NCBI GenBank assembly: GCA_002964805.2
Contig: PUDQ02000066.1
Span: 1,178,001-1,242,000, forward strand
Length of the DNA: 64,000 nucleotides
Source: Trametes villosa
Lineage: Eukaryota; Basidiomycota; Agaricomycetes; Polyporales; Polyporaceae
Direction of reading: 5' to 3'
Both the position numbers and the translations under genes were made by a program. This document shows positions 11,508-23,446 of the stretch, one piece after another. Every line of letters begins with the position of its first letter. Within the stretch, counting starts at the first letter, position 1. Below the pieces are notes generated by a model. It had not been told where the DNA came from. It ran no database searches and saw only the letters and a program-made list of their open reading frames with translations.

Positions 11508-13072
11508 TGTATCTTGCCGGGGAGTTACTGTAACAGCAAGAAAGATGTGAGCAAGAGAGTCTGCTAGGGTTTCCGAGCGCGAGATCTGAGCAGAGGGAGG
11601 GGTCGCGTCCAAGTCGGCCAGTCCTTCATCCGCCGGCGAAGTATGCCATCCAGCCCGAACCCGACCTTCCCTCCGCTCAGATTTTCGCCTCGACGACCAA
11701 CACGACGTCTAGAGGGCATCCAGCGCGTCAGACGGGCATAGCGAACGGTACTCACGTCTTGAGGTTGGTCGAAATGTCGAGCTCGCCGGGCGGTGTGTGT
11801 ACAGTGCAACTTTCGGCAGACGCCCTGTCCCGATCGGGGCGGGCGCCGGCCCTAAACTCTGCGCCTGAGAGGGCAAGCGCTGGCAGGCGGACTCGACGGG
11901 CGCCTGATGCAAATCATCTGTCGTTTTGCCTTCACTTCTCGCGCACGCACGGTCCACACGGGAGGGTGTACACAGGACTTTGCGGACGGGTGCAGGCCGA
12001 AGAAACCCAATTATCACCGTATTTTTCTGACCAGTTGGCCGGTGTGCCTACGCTCTGGGTGCAACTTCAACAAGTGCACCGCCCAGGTATCCCCATCTCT
12101 CGTGATTGTCGACCACCACCACTGACGGCAGACGCAGCGAGCTTGGCTTTGCTCTGACCTCTTTGCCTAAGGATTTAGGCGAACAACAGTGAATCTCTTT
12201 GGAGGCCTCTCGCTCAACACGAGGCCGTGTAGCGAGGGGCATCGACGCAACATTCACGGCACAACAACCTCGCCTCCCGAGTCGCTACCGCTGGTGGCTC
12301 GCATCCACCGAGCCATCGCCCACCATCATTTTCTCAGGTACGTTGGCTCGGTAAGTCGTGTCAGTGGTGACCATTGCAGGACGTTGCAGAGAGTTGGATG
12401 AGCCCCAGCCCAGCGCAGAAGCCAGCGAGGGATACAAACTGGCTGTTGGCTGGTGAAACCGCCTCCGCGAATGGCGGGTGGCTCGCTCGACGGGCGCTTA
12501 GCTGCTTGGGGAATAGGCAGCTCCAGGCTGAGCGCACCTTGAAAAGTTGGCGCCAGGCTTGCATGACGCGCTACACTGCTTGCAGAGGACTATAGCTCGC
12601 ACATTCCTCGCCTCTCGCCTTCTTCCCTCCAGCCTCCTACCACCATCCCCCCTTTTTTATCCTCCTTTTGTTTCGGTCTTCCTGCTTTCCTTTTCTCTTA
12701 TACCTCGGGCTCGGGCTATGCCATTCGAACGATCTGCTCATCACTCCCTCTTGTCCCCCTTCAGCGTGGTGACCAGACGACTATTTCAGCGCAGCGCGTT
12801 ATAGCCTCGCATCAACTCCGAAAACTCCCGCAAATCTAGGTTGACGTGAGTACCATCTCTTCCTTTCTTGCGACGTACAGCATGAGCGCAGCCTGGCTCG
12901 GTCCAAGCTCATGTTTGTCTCGAGCTCCACTGCGTGACCATTGCCGATGCCGGGACTCTATTAACAAACATCGATTCGTGCCGAGAAACCTTGCTTCCCC
13001 GTATCGGCTTCGCGCTCGGATCAGGATCAAATCTTTGCTCACAACTCTCATCTCCAGTCTTTCGCCATACCC
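11508..13072. other. Divergent intergenic region between RPS2 and the next gene
   Basis: Holds the promoters of RPS2 (-) and of the plus-strand gene starting at 13073. From about 12600 to 12700 there is a long C/T-rich tract ('ccttttttatcctccttttg'), typical of the 5' region of an active basidiomycete gene. Donor- and acceptor-like sites around 12846-13060 suggest a 5' UTR intron. No separate coding gene is supported. Confidence 0.5.
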
Positions 13073-14721
13073 ATGGCGGACGAACATGCTAGGCTCCCTT
13101 CCTCTCTCCCTTTAGACCAGGCTGCTGCCCGCCCTCACCTGACCAAGCAGACCCTGGCCTCCCACGACGTTGGATATGGCGTGTCATCTGAAAATGCAGC
13201 CACCCGCCCGGAAATACAACATATAGCCTCACAGTTCAATTCGTTTGACTCTTCAGGATCATCATCAAGCAAGGTGCCCATCGCTCTGTCTTCACTAACG
13301 GACAGACTGCTGAACTGTCCGCCATCCCGTAGCCGCTCTTCACCTTTCACGATACCTTGTCCCCGACCCTGCTCTCCCAGACACAAACCCCAGATTCGGA
13401 GCTCTCGACCCCGCCCAAACTCGTCCAATCTCCACGCCCCGCCTACTTCCCCTCTGTTTATCCTCACGCGGCCTCCAGCACCGCTGCCTCGCTGCTCCAG
13501 TCTGGGGAACTGTCGGAGCCCGCTCCACAGCTCCCAGTGAGCTCTCCCTTGGGTACGAGCGAATCAGAAGACTATGGCGGTCCTACGCGCGCGAGCATTC
13601 GCGCGTGGGCGAAGGCCACTCCTGCGGGGCCACCGAAGGGTCCGTCGGCGCGGAACACGTCCGAGCTGCAATCTTCGCGCAGCTCGCCTGAGCTGCCGCA
13701 GCCGCTGTCGACATCGGAAGAGAACCTGCACGCTGCGGGTCTTAACCGGGCCGTGCGCGATCTGCCGGTGTCCGTCGAGAGCAGCGAGCAACGGACGAGC
13801 AGTCGGTCGGGCGGCAACAGCCCGCGGATGTCCCTGGACAGGGAGAACTCGGGCAACGTCGCGGATGGAGAGAGCTCGGAGAGCGACCAGGTGTCGCGCT
13901 CGCCGCCGAGCGTCAACCCGCCTCTGGACGAAGTCGACGAGCTGAAGCTTGCCGCTCAGCGCGAGCTCACCGCGCCGCACCCGCACCCCTCCTCTTTGCC
14001 ATCGCATTCCAAGTCCGCATACGCCCATCTGCAGACGCCGCGCGCGCGCCATAACACCCTCGCCCATCCCCACGCAACCACGCATCAGCATTCCCACCCT
14101 CACCCCCACGGTTATCCTCGTTCCTCTCCACGCTCCCGATCCAGCCCCGAATCCTCTCCTCCAGCCTCCGTTGCTGTCCCCGTTACTGTCCCCGTTCCGG
14201 CAACGCCACCACCTGCACACCCTGACCCGCAAGCACTAGAACGCGCCGAGCGCCGGCATCACCACCACCATCGGCACCACCGCCGGCGTCACCGGGACCG
14301 CGACCGCGAGCGGGAGGGCGCACGCGAACGGCGCTCGCGCGGACACTCCAACATCGTATCTGTGCCCGCGCTCCCGCCGTTGCGCCCGCTCAAGCCGCCG
14401 CCGCCACCCCTGCAGCCGCTGCGCACGCTCCCCGTGCCGCGCTCGCCCGGCTCGGGGTCGGGGACGGATATGTTCGAGGAGATCGTGAAGCTGTTGAAGA
14501 CGGCGCGCACGCCGGTGCTGCGCACGACGCGCGCGGGCACGGAGACGGAGACGGACGGGAGCGACGCGGGCTGGCTGCCGTTCCCCCGCGCGCGCTCGGA
14601 CGGGAGTGGCGGTGGGAGCGGGGGTGTGGCCGGGGGCGGGAGTGGGAGCCGGGGGCGGCGGAGGGAGAACGACGTGCTGGAGGATATCAGGCGGATGATC
14701 CATTGGTCGCGTGGGGGTTAG
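13073..14721 (+). CDS. Low-complexity hypothetical protein with a conserved-looking C-terminus
   Basis: Two exons, 13073-13273 and 13333-14721, separated by a 59 nt intron ending 'cccgtag'; 529 aa starting MADEHARLPSSLPLDQ. Most of the protein is disordered, Ser/Pro-rich sequence. A His-rich and then Arg/Asp/Glu-rich block follows (about residues 365-395, with a run of five His and alternating RD/RE). The last ~110 residues look structured ('TDMFEEIVKLLKTARTPVLR' and 'NDVLEDIRRMIHWSRGG'). I do not recognise a family. The RD/RE-like charged block is reminiscent of RNA-processing or scaffold proteins, but that is only a compositional resemblance. Confidence 0.7.
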
Positions 14722-15214
14722 GTAGGTGCGGTTTCTTGCACTGGGTCGTCGCTTGTCCGGGGTTTGCGCTGTACGTGCGCCCGGACGCGATACCAGGGCG
14801 GCGGCCCTACTGGATGATACCCCCTTCTTGCTTCAGGCGCGCTGCCCCGCCACTTGGGTGGGGCGCGTGCGCTTTCGGCCAGGCTATCAGGATTGACGGG
14901 AGTGATTGAGGTACATATATACACGCATTCTGTCCTCGCATTGTTGTCGTTCTCGTTCATGCATTATGTGGTTTGGGGCTCGTGGAACGTATGCATACTT
15001 TTTCCATGTTAATTGGGTGTGCCCCGCCTCCCTTGTAGAGATCTGATGTTTTGGTGTCAGGTATCGCGCCGCGCGATGAGTGGAGACAGCCATCACATTG
15101 TACAGTATACAACACAGTATGGAGAGACCGTGGTCGGTCGCGATATCAGGCGGGTATTATTACATCGTAACTTCCAACTCCAACTAACGGCAACGATAGC
15201 AACGTGTAATGTGC
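14722..15214. other. Convergent 3' intergenic region
   Basis: Lies between the ends of two converging genes (plus gene ending 14721, minus gene ending 15215). Holds both 3' UTRs; nothing else seen. Confidence 0.5.
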
Positions 15215-18200
15215 TCAGAAGAAGGGAACAGGTTCCGACGGCCACTCTCCCGGGCCCCCCGTCGCGCCGCTGAAACTATTCACAAACGCGCCCCAGTCCG
15301 CCCAGCTGCGTACACAACGTCAGCAAACCCCACAGTGCACATTCAGAGTGAGGGACTTACTCTAGGTTCGTCGGCGCGGTCGACCACATATCGAGCGTGT
15401 TATCCGCAAGCTCAAGCTCGTCCGCCGACATCGCCGGGAAAATCCCACCGGGCAGCTGCGATGGCGGGCCCATCGTCGACAGCCCCTGGGACTGGTTCTG
15501 GAACTGCGCTTGCATCTCCTGCTGTTGCTGCTGCATAGAAGGGAACTGGAACGGCGCGGGCCCTTGTGGGGCAGGACGAGCAGCCTCCATCGGCCCCAGG
15601 ACGGTGTTGAAAATGGTGCCGGGGGCGGTCGGGAAGCCGTTCGCCTCGAGCGTCGCGCTCGGGCCCTGGGCCTGCGCGTCGACGGCCGGGAACTCGAGCG
15701 GGGTGCCGAAGTTCTGCTGCTGCTGTTGTTGAGGCGGCTGGTTGAAGAAGGGGCTGAAGCCGTGGTTGAAGGGCAGCCGCCCGAGCTCGGCGGTGTGCAC
15801 GGGGAGGTCGAAGGACGCGGGCGAGCTGCCGTCGCTCGGCGTACCCCATGATGTTGGCGCTTGTGGGGTTATGGACGAGGTGCTGCCTGAGTGGCGGTGA
15901 GTGGGGGTGTTGTCCTGGGGTGTCGTTTGTGGTTGAGGCGCATAGGGGGGTTGGGGAGCTGTGGTAGGCTGCGAACTCGACGAGGCACTCTGGGCTGGCT
16001 GGGAAGACGAAGCTTCGGGCTGGTCCGCGTCGCGCGCCCTCTTGCGGCTTGGGCCGGGTTCTTGTGCTTTGAACTCTCCGGCGTTGTATAGGCTGTTCAG
16101 TACGTCCCTACGAGAAAGTCAGCAATCGCCGCCGCCGGCAAAGGGCGCCCGTAGACTCACCACAACCGGCCCGCTGCGCGCGACCTGAACATACGTCAAA
16201 CCAAGATCTACGGGAGACGAGCAATTGAAGACATACTGAGGCTCGAGCATCTTGAGCATGCCCATGCATTTCTGTACGTCCGCGACCGCAGACGAGTTCG
16301 CGAGCCCGGAGCGCTTCCCGCCCCACATATTGATCAACAGCACGACCCCCGCCGTGAACAGCGGCATCTGTGTAGCGTGTGTCAGCTCCCGAACCCAACG
16401 CTGCAAAGGGGAAAGATCACATACGCGGCTGTAGCCAAGCGGCGCACCGTTCCGCCGGCACTGGACGTCGCTCACGTGGATGCACGAGCGCGCGGCGTTG
16501 GTGCATATCGCGAGCGAGGGGAGGGTGAGGCGCGAGGACTTGCGCGAGGAGGGGAGGAAGGGGCGGTGAACGAAGATCTGGAGTTGATAGTACTTTGCGT
16601 AGAGGACGGAGGATTGGTTGAGGAAGGTGAGGTCTTCCCTGTGGGGGTCCCAGCGCACTGCATGCCATCGAGGGTGTCAGTGACTTGTACGCGAGTTGGA
16701 CATGTAGAGGCGACGTACAGTGATCTGGAAGGGTGTCAACCCATCGGTTAAGAAGCGAGTCGAGTTCCGCGACAGTGCGCTCTTCCCATTCCGGGCCTAC
16801 GAAGCCTAAAAGTATCTTCGACTTGTTGATGGAGTACTTAAAGCGGGAGTGTCAGTACGGGAAATAACGGGACTTCCAAAAGGCTAATCACGATAGTACG
16901 CATAGCGAACGCTATGATCTGCATGAGTTTGCTCATGCAGTTCATGAACGTCAGCGTAGAAGGCCTCTCCGCGGGCTGCTTGAAGTCCGTCGCCGGGTCG
17001 CCGGTGTCCCAGTACTCATCGTCGCACTCGGTCACCGGGTCGGCATCGAAACTGGGAATTGGAAGGGTCAGGTGCAACTCGCGATATACAGTATGCACGA
17101 GTCTCTTACTCTTCGTCCTGTAATGCGCACGGCCGCCCCAGGCTAAAGCTCAGCATCCGGTCGAGCATTAGCAGGGCCCTGGCATCATGGTAAGAATTGG
17201 TACGACCGTGCTAACGAGCGATTGAACGAGCTCACCAGAACGCCCGCCTGTACAGCTCCCCCTCGACCTTGGGCATGTTTGCGTACGTCTTCTTTCTGTG
17301 GGCGCCCAGGTCTTGGGCGGTGCGCATACCGATACCGACCAGCGTCCAGCAGTTGTGCGGCGAGCTGTAGCTGCCGAGGTACGAGGACATGAGCTGCGAG
17401 GTTCCGCGTCAGCCTATCCCTCGCACAGAACGAGGTAACGCCAATCCCGGGGGGGAGTGGGTACATACGACGCATTTCTGCAAGTCGGTCAGCCTGGGCG
17501 GGGTGAAGATCGACCGCCGGGTCTTCTCCACTTCGAGGAACCAGGTCCATCCGGGCAGGTCGGGCGGGCCGTACTGAGCCACGCGCGGGTCGTCCGATAG
17601 GCGACCGCCGTTGGCGAGAACGAGCAGCACGATGGAGCCGAACGCCTCATCCTTGAGGTGGAGGCCTTCTTGAATCTGTTTCTCGAACGTCGGTTTGTGG
17701 AGCAGCGGGATGTAGAGGTTGAGCTTGTCGAAGTACGTGTCGATAAGGACCTTCATCAGGTCTGCCGGTGGAAAGTCTGTATGGGGTGGTATTTCTTCCA
17801 ATGCGACGGGAAGAGACCACTGTCTGGGGTTTAGGGTGCAACGACCGAAGAATCAAGAGGTGCGCTTACCACACCGGTCGGGACGATGTTGAGGGGCTTG
17901 GTGGGCTCCGGCGCCCAGTCATGCAAGTCCATGCCGGTGTATTCGCTCTTCATGTCGACGGCGGTCTGCAGCAACATCATGCTGCTCGATTTGCCGTGGT
18001 ATCGCTGGGTGACGGGCTGTAAGGAGAACTTGCGGAAGCTGTATAGGAGCTTGTTCCACGTTTCCATCTCGTCATCGCTGGGGTCGAGATCGTCGGAGTC
18101 AGTGGGTGAGGGTGCGCTGAAGGTTGGGGGAGCGACGGGGGCCGCTGGGCTGCTGTGCGCTGTGTTATCCGGAGAGGACATCGTAGAAGTGCCTACGAGT

Positions 18201-18890
18201 GCGTCGTGGGCCTCTCTCGGGGACGTGTTAGCTCGGGGTTGTAACTAGAGTATGAGTCGGGTGAACATCCTGCCACTGTACCGCGTTCAAAGGTGCTTCG
18301 TACCCGATCAACCAATTCCTCCATCTTCTGTAGTCGGCTCTCCAGAATCTCGACGTAGCTGGAGAAGAGTCATCGTAAGTCCGAGCACGTATGCAGTTAT
18401 CGAGACAGGGAAGGGGTATAGACCGCGATGGACCCATCGTTTATGAGTGCACAGGGCCCGTAAAGCCCAACTCAGGGGTCGAATGCACAAGCGCCTCTGA
18501 GTAAAGGGTTCCTTACCTCTTCGTAGGAGGTCGCCGCTGGGCTACAGTGAGTATCCTGTTCAAAACGTGTGTCTAGACTAGTTCACGTACATTGACAGCC
18601 TCGTAGGTGCAATCGACGCCATACGAGATGCATTTGGAACAGCGGCTGTTTGGCATTTCTGTGCCATCACCTAGGTGCGAATACAATGAGGCACCTCGGT
18701 AGGCTGCGTGTATATTGGCACTTACAACGAACTAAGAAGAGGAGTGTAGATGAGCATCAGCGATTTCAGGGGGGGGTAAGATAAATGCCGTACTCTTCTT
18801 CTTGCGACAAAGGTCACACGCTCGCTGCAGCTTGGGCCGTTTGGCGTTGTCCGACGAGCTAAGATTTGAATCTTCGCGATTAGACGTCAT
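15215..18890 (-). CDS. Zn2Cys6 (Gal4-type) transcription factor with fungal-specific regulatory domain, 16 exons
   Basis: Exons 5' to 3': 18794-18890, 18726-18731 (6 nt), 18591-18670, 18517-18536, 18282-18358, 17870-18192, 17469-17819, 17236-17393, 17110-17178, 16892-17051, 16719-16836, 16425-16657, 16237-16367, 16161-16184 (24 nt), 15361-16107 and 15215-15305. Total 2685 nt, 894 aa, frame closed throughout. The zinc cluster is C-x2-C-x6-C-x9-C-x2-C-x6-C ('CDLCRKKKIRC' plus 'CSKCISYGVDC'). It is followed by the linker 'RRPPTKRSYVEILESRLQKM' and a coiled-coil dimerisation segment. The fungal-specific transcription-factor domain (Fungal_trans type) lies in the middle ('DTYFDKLNLYIPLLHKPTFE', 'SSPHNCWTLVGIGMRTAQDL', 'LDRMLSFSLGRPCALQDE'). 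The C-terminal ~280 residues are Gln/Pro/Ser-rich and end with 'LDWADWGAFVNSF', an activation-type tail. The nearest upstream gene on the same strand is a GH10 xylanase, so a role in plant-polysaccharide use is possible but unproven. The exon-5 donor (gtacag) is the least certain junction. Confidence 0.9.
18726..18731 (-). other. 6-nt micro-exon inside the zinc cluster
   Basis: The exon TTCGTT is flanked by introns of 62 nt (18732-18793, gtacgg...cttag) and 55 nt (18671-18725, gtaagt...cctag). It completes an Ile codon, encodes Arg and supplies the first base of the third Cys codon. Only with this exon is the C-x2-C-x6-C half of the zinc cluster restored. Confidence 0.85.
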
Positions 18891-19603
18891 GCTGAGAAGT
18901 ATTCTAGAGATTCCGGGCGGAAGGCGTTGAGTCTAAAAGCCAAGCATTTCCGACATTAGAAACGACGCCAGTGGCTGAAGTGGTTGACCAAGATGTTCTG
19001 ACCAAGTCCACGGCGCTGATCCGAACCCCCGAATGTTACGGACGTCGCGGATCGAACCTCTGCCAAATTCTAGGAGTATGTATGCGTAGCAGAAGGAATA
19101 TACAGCAGTGCGCCGAGTCCGAGCTTGGTGGTGAAAGGAGAGAAACGTTGGACGGCTCCGGAGCTGTTGAGTCGAGCTCGGAACCCATTGAGACTCGGCG
19201 GCGCCGATGTGGCTGTGACGCTGACGTCCTCTGTCGCCGTATCCGCAGACTCTTCCGCCGAGCGCCCGCGGTCACAGGACGCCAGTTCGACTCCCTTCCT
19301 CCCGCTTCGTTTCGTCCACGTTCCTCATTATGCCTCGCTCGAGTCGGAATCTGCCATACCTCTGAGAATACGACCTTCTACCTTCATTACGACGATAACT
19401 GGTGGATATCTGGCGGCCTAACCACACTAGGGCAACCCGCTGAATTCCTTTCGGCATTGATATGTGATATCGTTCTGCAAACTGCGGAGATCGACACCGC
19501 TCTTTAAAGTGCACGAGATCCCCAAAGGCACTAAAATACATTGACCCCATGGTAACTCTTTAATGATACCCCCATTGGCTATAAATCAACGGAACGCGCG
19601 CCC
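18891..19603. other. Intergenic between xylanase and zinc-cluster regulator
   Basis: About 0.7 kb that must contain the xylanase 3' UTR and the regulator's promoter. The long open frame 18971-19507 on the plus strand shows no motif and is not supported as a gene. Confidence 0.5.
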
Positions 19604-21125
<1,522 letters not shown>

Positions 21126-22444
21126 CGTAGCCTTGGACGAGGGGCGAGGGTCCGAGTCGAGAGGGGCTCCGAGTCTGGAACGTCTCGGGCCAGCTGCGCG
21201 CAGTTTATGTACGCGACGGCAAGCTCGGGCGGCGGCCTGGACGAGGGAATCCGACCGGTGCGGTGGAGACTAGGAGCTTGTTTGCGGGCGAAGGAAGACG
21301 GTGCCCGACGGCATGCGACTCTGTGTGGCCCCGGGGCTGATCGAGCCCCAGGGCTGTCGCGCGCATGTTCATGTCCGCAGGCCGCCTGGGGCGGGCGCAG
21401 ATACTCGTGACACGGACTGCATGGAGCGCTGCTCAGCATGCGGCGGCGTGATCAGGAACGCGCCATCGGACGGGACACAAGGGGGTGAAGGCGACTCACC
21501 AGAGGGAGCGGGAGTGCTAAAAGAGTGCAAGTCGTGAAAGACGACCCACGCAGTGTGCTTTGCGCGTGAATGGCAGGTGTGGTCTGACTACGGGTTAAGA
21601 GAGAGGCGGCTCTACGTTGAGCAGGCTGTGTCCTCCGAGGTGTTCTAGATGTGGTTGGAGGATGTATTCGTTTGTGATACCGAGAGCTGTGCTTGTAGAG
21701 GCAGTGCACCGGCATACTACACATCAGGTTCCACTTGTCAATGACTTGGAGCCATCTGAGTGCTCGAAGCGCACGTACCACGCAAAGTCACATTGACCCG
21801 TGTCTTCTCACCCCGCCGCGCCGCATGACCCCCGCGCGCCAAGTCGCACTCGTATTGCTGTGAACAGTGTGGAATGTGTGCATGCGCGCACCCGGCATTT
21901 GTTGTATTCTTAGCGGACGTGCGAAAAACAAGGTTCAGGCGGGAGCGGTGCGAGAGAACTTGATCGCCATAAGACGACCGCAGCTTCCTCTTTCGCAGGC
22001 ACGCGGCGCGCAGGGAGGGCGGACCGGTCTGGGCGTGGGATATGAGCTGGACTGGAAAGGGAGGATAGGATGTTTGACGTTTTACCTTGGGTTCTCCGGG
22101 TACCTCGACGTTGTGTGTTGCTTGCTCTGCGCTACAACGACCCTGTATCGGGGGAAACAAGTAACCTGCTTGATATTCAGTTGAAAAGGGTTGCAAAACA
22201 TGTTGTAGGTCGTACATTGTGCTGGTCTGTCGCTCCCCGTAACCGGCGCACACCGCACCAGACCATAGAGTTACGGGGAGCCGGCTTGGACGTTCCATGC
22301 TCTGACAGACAGCGTGCATGCCCCCAGTGACAGCCACCACATACCAATGGAAGCGAACGTGCGCACTGCATGTGTTTTGAATGCCAAGGTGTGCCTGGCC
22401 AGCAGCCGGTGTGAACTCACAAAGGTGGTATGTTCAAACGGCTC
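21126..22444. other. Xylanase promoter and intergenic region
   Basis: Upstream of the xylanase ATG. Apart from the CATAAA at 21204-21209 I see no gene; open frames such as 21738-22340 (minus) and 21006-21410 (plus, overlapping the xylanase first exon) have no recognisable features. Confidence 0.45.
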
Positions 22445-22843
22445 CTATGTGGACTGAATGTCCGCGTGCTGTCGGCTCGGCGGGACGTCGATGTTATTCT
22501 TGTTCAGTCGGGCGGCTGTGCAAAACTTCAATCCGCATCCTATCCTCAGCATGTGAATTTGACCCGAAAGAACAGACAACGTACGGAAGATATGATCATC
22601 CGAAGTGGACGAGAGAGCACCTCGGCGAGCGCGGGGAATGTCGCTCTCGGCTTGAGCAGAGCTCTCATTGCCCACAGAGTTGAGAGTTGAGGCTATCGCG
22701 ATCGCCGACCCCAGAACATTATGCAGAGAGTGTGATACCTTGCGGGCCTTGGGGCCCGTTGCAGAACTCTGCTGCAGAAGAAGGTGTCAGTGAAAGTACG
22801 GAGGACGAATAATCGCGATACTCACCGAGTTACCTCGAGCCAT
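22445..22843 (-). CDS. Possible small two-exon gene of unknown function (114 aa)
   Basis: The ATG at 22841-22843 (ATG GCT CGA GGT AAC TCG) is followed by a 54 nt intron with textbook signals: gtgagt, a 'cactgac' branch-like site and acceptor 'cttctgcag' (22772-22825). The second exon, 22445-22771, is open for 109 codons. The product begins MARGNSQSSATGPKARK, is hydrophilic with two Cys near the C-terminus, and matches no family I know. Further donor/acceptor pairs upstream (about 22850-23290) and a TATATATG on the minus strand at 23325-23332 suggest a transcript with several 5' introns. It could equally be a non-coding RNA. Confidence 0.3.
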
Positions 22844-23446
22844 GCCGTATTTCAGCTTCCGTCCTGAAGCTCGAAATCTTGAGGTCTTTGCATCATTCAG
22901 GCCTGCATGGGCTGCCGGCGCGAACGGTGCCCGCACGCGCGCCAAAATGGAGCATCTGCGGGGAGATGGGCGACCCTGCAATCGAGATGCATCTGTGTCG
23001 AAGAGAAACGTTGATCGTCGGGCAACGAGGGCAGAGGGCTGTGCTACGCAACAACGCTGATTTTGAAGCGGCCAGGGACAGGCGTCCTGACTGAGCAAGC
23101 GACGCACTCACCGTGCCGTGGCCGAACTCGGACGGTGATGACAGTTCCGCCAGACAGTGACGGTGATTCATGAACGCGGTCCGCTGAATTCCCGGACCAT
23201 ACGTTGATATCGTCTCGTCAAACTGTCAACGAACGAATGATGCACACTTCATTGGTGTAGACTCACCTGCGCGAATTCAGGCGAGCTTCTCCTCCTGCTT
23301 GAAGGCGTGTAACAAGGAACGTTACATATATAGAGGGATATGGTAATAAAGGCAGTATGCTATAGTACGAGAGAATACAACGTCCAACCAGACGCGAGCG
23401 TCCGTGCGCACCAAACCCTCAGGCCTCAAGCCTCAGGCCGCGAGCC
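22844..23446. other. Spliced-looking but unassigned region downstream of the second protease
   Basis: On the minus strand there is a TATATATG (23325-23332). Strong donor/acceptor pairs follow: gtgagtctac...gttgacag near 23220-23265 and a gtgagtgcgtc donor near 23103-23113. The exon-like piece between them reads '...LAELSSPSEFGHGT'. The same piece recurs, degraded, near 26120-26180 and 48894-48940. It is probably the 5' part of the transcript listed at 22445-22843. No protein family recognised. Confidence 0.35.

Noticed and set aside
13564..14232. Minus-strand frame opposite the low-complexity gene
   Set aside because: Shadow of the GC-rich coding exon; Arg-rich and unstructured.
19040..19075. 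Another B-box-like 'gatcgaacc'
   Set aside because: No stem pairing and no A box at the right distance.
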